From positions 8,420,408-8,480,407 of the forward strand of contig OZ037771.1 in NCBI GenBank assembly GCA_964035545.1: DNA of 60,000 bases, written 5' to 3'. A program made the translations under genes and the position numbers. Position 1 is the stretch's first letter, and every line of letters begins with the position of its first letter. The notes below the pieces were generated by a model. That model was not told the DNA's origin, did not search any database, and saw only the letters and a list, made by a program, of their open reading frames with translations. Source of the DNA: Bugula neritina (taxonomy: Eukaryota; Bryozoa; Gymnolaemata; Cheilostomatida; Bugulidae). Shown here piece after piece: positions 35,963 to 60,000 of this stretch.

Positions 35963-38337
35963 ATGAACCAGCATGCAGCACTGGGATATGGTAAACAAGA
36001 CCAGATCGTTCCAGAATATGACAGTATGAGCCCTGATAGTTTTTCATCCTTCAACACAAGTCCACCTATGTATTCACAGGTAATATAGCAATCATACATT
36101 TTTTTTCAAAAACTGCTCAATGAGTAATTTTTTGCTGTAAAGGCATTCTTTAATTAGCTGTTGACGCAATTTGACACTATGCCTTCTCATCAAATATGCA
36201 CTAAATAGTTATTTATTTATTTTAAATTTAGTGCTGTAACTATTTAACTACAGCACGTGATTTATTTTTATTCAAACTTCTAATTTTTTTAGGAAATGCA
36301 TATCCATAACAAATAGAAACTACGGGAAATATTATTTTTATGAGGAAGGAAAAATATCTTTCAGCACTAACTCATATGTAAATAAAATTAGTTGAATATC
36401 TATTAGTAATTTAAAATTAAGGACAGTTACTTAAGAAGATTTAATGTAACATTAGTTTCTTTATTGGATTTAATCTATAAAAAATTTTATTTAGGTTTCA
36501 TTGCCTGACATATTTAAAATTATAGATAACCGCTTTCTTTTGATCAAATTTTTTTAGCATCATATTTAATGCCATTCATTGTCATTTTTCTTTTATATCA
36601 ACAACATGGCTGAAACCAAATTTTTAAGGGAACTGCTGTTAATTGACATTTGAATAAAAACATTCTATGCAAAGCAGCGTCAAAGTAGCAACAAGTCTTA
36701 AGTCAATGGCTAACTATGTAAAGTCATGCTCCAGGCAATTCCTTCAACTCAAATCTTGCAATCAATGACTTTAGCTATAGCCCAGAAATATTGACCTGGG
36801 GATTTAGAAGTCATGCAGTCAATTGACTCACAAATTATAAATCAAATTGATAGTTATATTACAAAGTTGACATTCGAATTTTTGGCACATCTTCAGCCGC
36901 TTGAGGTGCCCATAATAATTAGTCTCTTTTTATGTAGCTACTCACTAATTTATGGCATACCATAAATTAGTGAGTAGCTACTCAACACTCAGCACTCAAC
37001 AGTTGAAATAAAAATAATAAATCTGTAGCTTCAGTTATATTTTGAAATATAAATATTTATATGCAGTTAATGTACAACAAATAAAAAACATCTACTGTTA
37101 CATTTGTTTCAGAGCCATTAACTTTAAAATAGCTATTAAATATTTCAACAGTATATAAATTATTTTGCAAAAATCTTCCTAATAAAACACTAATACTATT
37201 TAAAAGTTTTCCTATTAACTAATGCATGGTTGTAAATATTGTAAGCTGAATTTCAGCAGTTTAGGACATGGTCTCCTTACAAAAAGTGATCAAAGCTGTT
37301 AAGTCAAAAATAGTTAAGTTCTCAAGTTTGTATAACTTGTACACAGCTTTAGTTACATGATAGAAATTATTTGGTTAACATGTAACTTTTTCTTTATTTG
37401 CTGTAAACAACACGATGGTAAACTACATAAAAAGCATTTGACTAAATATCTTATTTTGTTTTTATCTTATAATTTTATTTAAAAAAATATTTTTTAAGAG
37501 TAAAAAATAGGTCAATGATAATTGGTGTCATTAGGTTGAAAAGTTAAACAGTGCAAGGTTATAACTTTGGTAGTTTGGCATTTAGTGCATGGGAACATAT
37601 AGTACATATTACAATTTCATTATTATAAAACAAGCATTATTGTTGTCTAGAGTAGTATAATAGATATGAATAAAGTATAAGGTTGACAGATTCCAGAGAA
37701 CTCAGACAGTGTCGAGCTGCACTCGACTGGCCAGGGTCATGGCACAATGCAGTCAGGTGATTCACAATGCCCCCTCTTAGGTCTAACCTATGACTTACTT
37801 TAACAAAACACTCACTAGCATCATGACTTTAGGTGCAAGTAAAATATCTCAATGATAGTAAATTGATGCCTATTGTTGTACTGTATTTTACAACTCATTA
37901 TGCTATTTCTTTACACAATCACACTAAATGTTTATATGGCGATCATACATAATGGTTCACCACACATTTACAATACAATTCATGCACTGGAACTGAAACA
38001 CTGAACCGACACATGTTTATAACACATTTTCAGCTCTTAGACAATAAATAGTGTCAAGAAAAAATAGAATAATTAGCAACACTATGCATTTGACAAAATC
38101 CGTTGGCTGCAAAAGACACACTACCATTTTAGTCTGCAGAAGTACAATAAGCATACTTATGATATTCTCAGTGAGGAAGTGGTTATGCATATTAGAACAA
38201 AGGATTTAATATGCACATAAACATACAAGCATTATCAATTTCTGATGACAAGTATAACTCATTTTCAAAAATCTAATGCATATTATAATATGCTGGCAAA
38301 ACATCCTAATATTTTAATAAATAATATAACCTACATG

Positions 38338-38369
<32 letters not shown>

Positions 38370-41300
38370 TAATAAAAATTGATCACTGTTTATTGGACGG
38401 CGTGTATTACTTAGTCAGCAGAAATCGCATGCAACATCTTCTGTATAAATTATGTTATAAAAACATCACTTTTTGGCCAAAAAACATAGGGAGGGTCACT
38501 ACATGCACCTGCACAAAATCAATTTTTGTAATACTTCGCCCGCCTGCATTGTTTTTCAATAAAAAGTTTGAATGAAAAATTTTCTTTTAAAATGAAGCTA
38601 ATCTCCAAATTGCAAAGTTAAATTGGTGTATGTGGTGATGCTGTGATTCGAGTGCAAAAGCCGCATTCATAATTATACAAAAATCATTTTCATTGCACGG
38701 AAATCAAGTTCAATTGTGTAAATGTTGTGACTATCTAGTAAAAGAAATGGCCACCAACAATTCCATCTCTCATTTATTGTTAGGCAAGCATCAAGTGCAA
38801 AGCATTGTGCTTCTCCTCTTTCAACTATAGGTTGAGTAAATATTCGTGAACAAAAACAATTGACTGCTAGCTAACCATTCAGCAGTGTATTCAATTCCGG
38901 CAGACGTGATGATTATTATATTTGCTAATATAATGTCTATTCATTTAATAATTTTTATGTTTATTTAAGTTGGAATTAGACGGATTTCTTGGGTCACATT
39001 CAGTACAGGGCATCTTATTTACTTGACTTGATTATAACCACATCTTACAGACTGAAGCATGCTTGCACTGGTCACACCTGATATCTTTAGTACTTGCTCA
39101 ATGAATGTCTCATATGTGTTTAATTTTTGACTTTTAGGGACCAGAATGTTGGAAGCTGTCTACAGAAGACTACGATGACCAGACAAACAGCATATCTGAC
39201 CTAGATGATCTGTTTGACCTACCAGAAGTGCAGAAGGTCATGCTCACTGATCAAGGTCAAGATGAGGTCAAGGTTGAGCCCATTGAGCTTGCCAGGAGCA
39301 TTTCGTGTCCGCTCCAAGATGCCACAATACACCATTCTGACCACTGGCAGTGGAACAATGAGAATAGCGCGTCCGCCTATTACTGCGGCAGCCATCAAAC
39401 ATCTGTAGTAAAGCAGGAACCAAGGCTTTGCCACACCCCCTACCCAAATCCAGGCATCTACCCATGCTACCACATCGGCCAGTCCAAGTACGCTGAACGA
39501 CCTTGTCATCTTCCTCTGACTCCAAGTTACAACTTCAAGGAGCTGCCAGGCCGTGACAGCACCTACTCTTGCCAAACACCTGTGAGCAACAGCAACAATG
39601 TACATTACTGGCTACCGACACCTGGTATTCTCACTCCTCCGGAGACACCCACTGCTTATGTACCAAACCAAATGTATAGCAATCAGTTTTTACCTCCCCC
39701 TTCTTCAGTAAGTTTAGCACACTTGAATTTTTTCTTAGCATTCTTAGTTGTAGTGACATGTACCAACAGATATGAATCTGTAATAACCATATGGGTGTCA
39801 GTGTTTTAAACATTGAACTGCACATGTTGGTAGAACTATGCAGCACATTGGAAGTATTTTCTATTAAAACTTTTTATAGTATTACAATCAACGCAATATA
39901 AACAACAGCTTTTTATTTAAATTTCAATAAGGATGAAAAGGAATTTAATCATATTTCTTAGAATGAAAACTATGTTTTCATAATTGGCAGGGCGGTGCTG
40001 TTACCCACCCTCCTTTAGACCATACAAGTATTCAAGCGCTTAAAGTTGATGCTTTCCTGGACAAAGCAGCTCCAAAACTGAGTTCCACGCCGGGGATAAA
40101 GAAGTTTCCCCCACAGATGCCAAGCAAGAGGAGAGGTACTCAGCCTAACCCAAGGAACACCTACCCAGGCTGCTCCACCATAAGATACAATAGGAAGAGT
40201 AACCCTGACCTTGAGAAGCGAAGGACCCATAGATGTGATGCACCAAGTGAGTATTTGTTAGTCATTGTGAAGACAACTCCTTACTGATTATTGTACGAGG
40301 ATTCCAACGCTTCAGATAGAAGTTGATACCAAAAAAATACATATAAGAATGAATAAATGATAATCCAATCTATCAGAAAAATGAATATCAATTATGCAGT
40401 CATATTTTTTTCTCCTTTAATTGATAGTTGTAAGTTGAACGAACATGGCGTTACCTGATGTGCTAAGCTCTCAATTAATTTGTTTGGTTGCATCAGATCC
40501 CATGACATCATTTATACAGGCAGTGCGTATTAAAGGAGGTGCTGCATACCCCAAGAGAACTAATAGCCATCAAAGTTATTATGTAATAGAATTCTCCTCA
40601 TTTGTTGGGATGCAGTTGACACACTATCTAACATGCAACATAGAAAAAAATAAATTCCCTATTTTTCATGCATAAAATAAAAATAAGCATAGAATGTAAA
40701 TAATTTTGAGTTGTAGCATATACAGACCTTGCAGGTAAAATAATTTATATAGTGTTTGATGAATGCAGGTAAAACACATTATATGGTGCTTGACAAGTTA
40801 AGTCTTAAACACAAGTTTTATGAGAATCAATTAACTCTCACACTTGAATCAATGCTCAAACATACCGCTAACATTTGAAATAGTCTAGTGATGTGTCAAA
40901 TACAAGCGAGAAGTGTCGTATTTTATAAGACTATCTTAATGCCACTTGCCCTTATCAAGTAGTAGTAGTAATAGCAGAGGTTACTCGTGAAGCCCGCCAA
41001 ATATTGAACAAAGTTGTTGTGTAATATACTCTCAGTTGATAAGAGTGCCTACTTATCTTTTGTGTACAGAATAAAACTTCTGGTTTTAGGTTACTGTGTT
41101 GAACATACATCCGGAATATTTGTAACTGCTAGTTGTAGAATTTATATAATAAAGTGGCTCTCAAAAGTATTACTTAAAAAATACACCGAGTTTCTCCTCA
41201 TGTTCCCTCTTCTGCTTGTAACAATTTGATTGGTTGATCAGTTGGTCCTGATGAATACAACTCGCTGTATTTTGTAGATTGTCGGAAGGCGTACACTAAA

Positions 41301-43948
41301 AGCTCACATCTTAAAGCCCATCAGAGGTTGCACACAGGTATTACCACCGAGTTTTCTGTATACAATATATACAATCTGTAAATTTTCAATATGAATATGT
41401 CAGATTGAACTGGGGTCTATTTTTTATGGGCCAAAAATTGGTCAGTCAGAAGCAATTTTGTAACGGTAAAGTTTGCATAATGGTTAGTTGGAAATTATGA
41501 AAAGTATATTGAATTTTGCTAGCGCAGGTAAAAAATAAAGCTTTTTTTAATAAATGGATTTATATCAGACCCTGACCCGCAATGCCATGCTATAATTTGA
41601 TTAGCAGTTGTGTCCTCTTAGCAGACTAGGAAAGTTTTAAAAACACTGCCAGATAATGAAAGCTACTGAGGCAGACTTTGTCTAACGCCTGCAGTCATCT
41701 TTGAAGTTTTCCTTTTCAAATTATAAAACAGTGAAGCTTGTGTTTAATTGTTAAGTTGCATTCTTTTAATAGAATGGCCATGCATTGTAACCTCATTAGC
41801 AGAGGCAAGCTGGTGCATAAAGTTACTCATGCAGCTAAAAACTAACAATTTGTTTTCTATAATGTAGTCATGTAGGAGCATTTGAAATCTACCTTCATTT
41901 GATTGCAGTGATTTGTGCATATTTGTATCTAAGAGTTGTTACACGTATAGAGAAACGTTGGCTTTCACACAACTAATGCACTCAGTGTGATCATGGAAAT
42001 GAGTAAACACAATATACTCACATTCAAGTGCAAATCAAAACTCATACATTTTAGTTTGCAAAATATAAAACAACTAAGAAAATATTTAACCCTCTTCTAA
42101 GAACAATACTATGGGGAGTATAAAAATTTATCGAATATTTCATTTCATAAAACAAGTCTGTTCCGGTAATCTCTAATAAATAACTAACTTATAGTAAACT
42201 GAAGGAGCCAACAAGCAGATATTCAAGTCATTAAGGTTTGATAAATTTAAAAAGTAGCTTATCTTTGTTTTGTCATCCCCCAGCTCAAGTACAAGAAATA
42301 GCGACTGTGAACTTATCTACTGTATTTTATTGTCAGTACATTTAATATTAGAGTGATGAAAACATGGTTATTCAACCTATTATTTTATAGATGATAAGAT
42401 ATATGAGAAATTATGAGAAAATTATAAAGAAAGACTGGGCCAATATTTGCTAAGAAGATATTATTAATGCTCTTATCAGTCAAGATGGATTTTGTTTGCT
42501 TAGCATAGTGTGCTTTTCCATGAAATTATCTGTAAAGTTAGAATAGTTGAAGTGTGAGATGGGGGATTTACCTTTTCTTGTCCAAAGGTCCTACTTCAAG
42601 TGAAAAACCTTTGCACCATGTCACTAAAAGTCACACACCCCTGTATTACATACAAACCAACATACATATTTCATAAAACAATTTACCAATAATTGGGTTT
42701 TATCACTTCCAATAAGTTCAGTTGAAAAAACAAATTGAATAGATGAGAAGTTACTGTAATATGAATCAGTATTGGTTGGTAATAAAACTCGGTAGCTAGA
42801 GTACACAATATATGTAGCTACAGTATATACAGTATATGTAGCTACAGTATATACAGTATATGTAGCTACAGTATACAGTATATGTAGCTACAGTATATAC
42901 AATATACTGTAGCTACAGTATATTGTATATGTAGCTACAGTATATACAGTATATGTAGCTACAGTATATACAGATGGGAATGTAAATATTCATATTCATA
43001 TTGGAGTTTGACTTTTAGAAAAATATTTTAGACCAGAAAAGCAGGTAGCTAGGTGACCTCTTAATAGAGCCAATTTGCCCATCCTTTGTGTAGATATTAG
43101 ATACTTCCCTTTTCCTCCATCTATAATCTATCTCTTGTCCTTATTGTTAGTGTCACACAGAGCAAACACACAGCTTATAGACATACTTGGTTACTTCCTA
43201 CCTTCATGCAAATATCAGCATGTAGCATAGTTGTGAATATTCATTCAAGTGAAAGCTTATATACATATTGCCTTAACTATAATTATATAATAATTATTAT
43301 TTACATGATAAATTGGAAATAACATTAATATATAATATGCAAGCATGTGTTATGTATAATGATCGTTATATAATATTTATTTAAGTTTCAAAATACCACT
43401 AAACAGGTATCACTCTATTGTTATAATTTGCAACGTGAGACAAGCAAGGTTAAGGTTAATGGAGCAAACATGCTAGCAACACCATCACTGAGTTTTATTA
43501 TTCCTTTTGTTTTGTAAGTTTATAGGTAGACGTTAAGCTAGTATAACTATTCCATAATAAACTTCTCTGTTAAATTATTATTTTATGTGTTGGTCAGATT
43601 TGCTTCATGTAATAATTTCTCTATTTGCTATTCACTATTTGCTAAAGAATATGATCAAGAGTTCCACCACTGATAGGTCTCTCATTTGTAGGTGAAAAGC
43701 CGTATCTATGTTCGTTTCCTGACTGCGACTGGAGGTTTGCCAGAAGTGATGAGCTCACTCGCCACACTCGAAAGCACACAGGAGCCAAACCATTTTGTTG
43801 CAACATCTGTGAGAGAAGGTTTGCTCGGTCTGACCACCTGGCCCTTCACATGAAGCGTCATGGGCCCAAATCACAGAAAATGAGTAACCAGACGGCTACA
43901 CCCCAGTCTGAGTGTGACATTAAGCAAGAGTTATTCTCCATGCACTGA
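35963..43948 (+). CDS. KLF5-like: KLF5-like Kruppel-type transcription factor
   Basis: Predicted 419-aa nuclear DNA-binding protein for GC/CACCC boxes. Exons: 35963-36079, 39138-39707, 39991-40246, 41278-41337, 43692-43948, all phase-consistent. The N-terminus is Ser/Pro-rich ([33 protein letters not shown]). Three C2H2 fingers follow [19 protein letters not shown]: finger 1 [19 protein letters not shown], finger 2 [19 protein letters not shown], finger 3 [19 protein letters not shown], with TGEKP and TGAKP linkers. The [14 protein letters not shown] lead-in and TGAKPF linker are characteristic of KLF5. Candidate SUMO sites are VKVE, VKQE and IKQE, the last near the C-terminus ([12 protein letters not shown]). 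The start codon was chosen as the first ATG of the open exon. Confidence 0.9.
36080..39137. other. KLF intron 1, 3.06 kb
   Basis: AT-rich with no exon or transposon recognised. It holds the perfect hairpin at 36934-36981 and a short TA run at about 38337-38369. It could carry enhancers, but nothing specific can be read. Confidence 0.6.
36934..36981. repeat. Perfect 22-bp inverted repeat with 4-base loop
   Basis: GTAGCTACTCACTAATTTAT plus GG at 36934-36955, loop CATA, exact complement at 36960-36981. Confidence 0.9.
41338..43691. other. KLF intron 4, 2.35 kb
   Basis: No gene recognised. It contains a 24-bp array at 42800-42975. Confidence 0.6.
42800..42975. repeat. 24-bp minisatellite in KLF intron 4
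   Basis: Seven or so units of ATATGTAGCTACAGTATATA plus CAGT, with shortened variants; each unit is itself partly palindromic. Confidence 0.85.
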
Positions 43949-44590
43949 GTAGTTAGAATCATGTATGATGACATAGTTAGTGGAAGGTGAATCAACATCT
44001 TATCTCCTTAGTGATGATGTATGCACCTTATTTTCTTAACATAATATATTTCTATGATACAATCAAACTGCCTACAATGTATATATTTTCTCATTACTTC
44101 TGTTCCCCATCTTTATATTCTCACATTATTTACATGATGGCCCATATATTTTACTAACCCATGATTTATTAATTTTGATGTAAAGAGCACAAAACCATAT
44201 ATTTAGCATGTCTACATTTAATTATATTTTTACAGTTAATTTTGATAGAATTATCGTTTTATAAAGTTTAGTTTTGGGATTTATGCATTTAGTAGGTATG
44301 CATGTATATATTTTGTATATAAGCTTTGCTATGAATATATAATATAATAATATTATAATCATGTCACTAATATTTCTCTATGCAAAAATTTTGTAAATAA
44401 TTGTAATTTTATTTTTATCAAATTGCACATTTTCATAAGCTACTTACTCTATGCTGTATTACTAAAGAGATGGTATAATCAACCTATCAATATTTTTACT
44501 AAATTGCATCAGCTCCTTATTTTACTCATGATGTAACATTTCGCAAGGAGTGAGTAGACTAGACTACGTGTTACGACTACATTTATGATC

Positions 44591-44596
44591 AATAAA
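44591..44596 (+). terminator. Candidate KLF poly(A) signal
   Basis: AATAAA (GATCAATAAACAC) about 640 bases after the KLF stop. U2SURP converges from the right; its likely signal, TTTATT on + at 45243-45248, is about 205 bases past its stop. Confidence 0.5.
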
Positions 44597-45453
44597 CACA
44601 ATAACTAAAACCAGCTCCTTTAACTTTTACCGTTTTTACTATTTATCAGCATTTCTATTCATGATGAATTTTCAATTTTGATGAGAATTTCAAATAAATT
44701 TCCATTTCAAGTGTTAGAAGCTCAGAAAGTTAATGCAGTTTTAAGTCTGACCAAACTTGTACGAACTTCTTGGATTTAGCGCCAGTTTCTTAGCCTTCTA
44801 TTGGGACTACCTCTACTTAAACAGCATTAAAAGTTTCACCAACTAATTTGCCTAGTGTAAATAGGCAAATTACAATAGGCAATTTGTATTTATTGGCTAA
44901 ATTTTATTTATTTAGCGCTTCTGTAACCTAAGATGCTGTTTTATTATTATTATTGAGACTATTGGGTGTTTTTACTAACTCTATACTCTCTCTCTCCAAG
45001 AAAAATTCCAACAACTATTACTATAAGCTATACAATAATGTCTATATTGGCTTGACATAAAATGATGCTAAGCAAATCAACAAACCTTTAGTTTTATTGT
45101 TTATTTTCAAAGGACTCAATTAAACAAATTTAAAAATAACATAGCAACTTGATCAACACACGAAGTTATTAGCAAAAAATATTTTGTAAAAACCTGAATA
45201 TATACATAACATCAACTGCATTACTAAAGACCAAGTGTAACATTTATTACATAATTTGCTTTCACCAATCAATGTACAGTCATAATACATAATTGTGAAT
45301 GTGCTCCAACACTGACTTTACAGTTTTCTTCCACAGTTTAGTGATTCGTGAAATGAATGTACAAATACGGGTATGCTGATGATAAGATAACTCCAGTCTA
45401 GTCAAGTCACATGTACATGCTGTAAGTTCCAAGTTATCTTGTATATACACAAC

Positions 45454-59949
<14,496 letters not shown>

Positions 59950-60000
59950 CTGTAAACACAAGAGAAAGTGTTGGCATTTTCAAAAGAAACTAAATGTGTT

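Noticed and set aside
40445-40675. 76-codon open frame in KLF intron 3
   Set aside because: No recognisable motif, no good splice context, and length within chance for this sequence.

Overview
This is eukaryotic, animal DNA: AT-rich, with multi-exon genes split by GT-AG introns, CR1/L2-like non-LTR retrotransposon remnants, a tRNA-derived SINE, a TA-flanked MITE, and many tandem arrays. The gene set (SHIP-type lipid phosphatase, mitochondrial cysteinyl-tRNA synthetase, KLF5-like factor, U2SURP) points to an invertebrate metazoan. I cannot fix the phylum from the sequence. The standard genetic code fits all the exon models.

Layout, left to right. 1-1000: retrotransposon remnant (+). 1367-1598 (-): first coding exon of a probable class-V aminotransferase-fold protein that runs off the left edge. 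4887-22616 (+): a SHIP/INPP5D-INPPL1-like gene (SH2, 5-phosphatase, C2, tyrosine/proline-rich tail, SAM) in 26 exons, about 1155 aa, plus one probable frame-shifting cassette exon. 24041-24351 (+): two homologous micropeptide ORFs (26 and 44 aa). 26669-33806 (-): complete CARS2-like gene, 13 exons, 561 aa. 34412-35200 (-): second remnant of the same retrotransposon family. 35963-43948 (+): KLF5-like zinc-finger gene, 5 exons, 419 aa. 45454-59949 (-): U2SURP/SR140-like splicing factor, the last 18 exons, 5' end beyond the right edge.

Exons were joined by checking reading phase at every junction and comparing with my memory of the human families; no alignment or transcript data were available. 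SHIP and CARS2 converge on the micropeptide locus, CARS2 and the KLF gene diverge from about 2.15 kb, and KLF and U2SURP converge with about 1.5 kb between stops.

The strongest unexplained pattern is that tandem arrays in three unrelated genes sit against, or over, splice sites. In CARS2 a 39-bp array of 17 units contains the 3' splice site and first exon bases, so each unit offers an in-frame acceptor. In U2SURP a 1.1-kb intron is almost wholly a 21-bp array that includes its own acceptor. In SHIP a perfect 62-bp duplication copies a donor. The second notable item is the tandem micropeptide pair, whose differences look partly synonymous.
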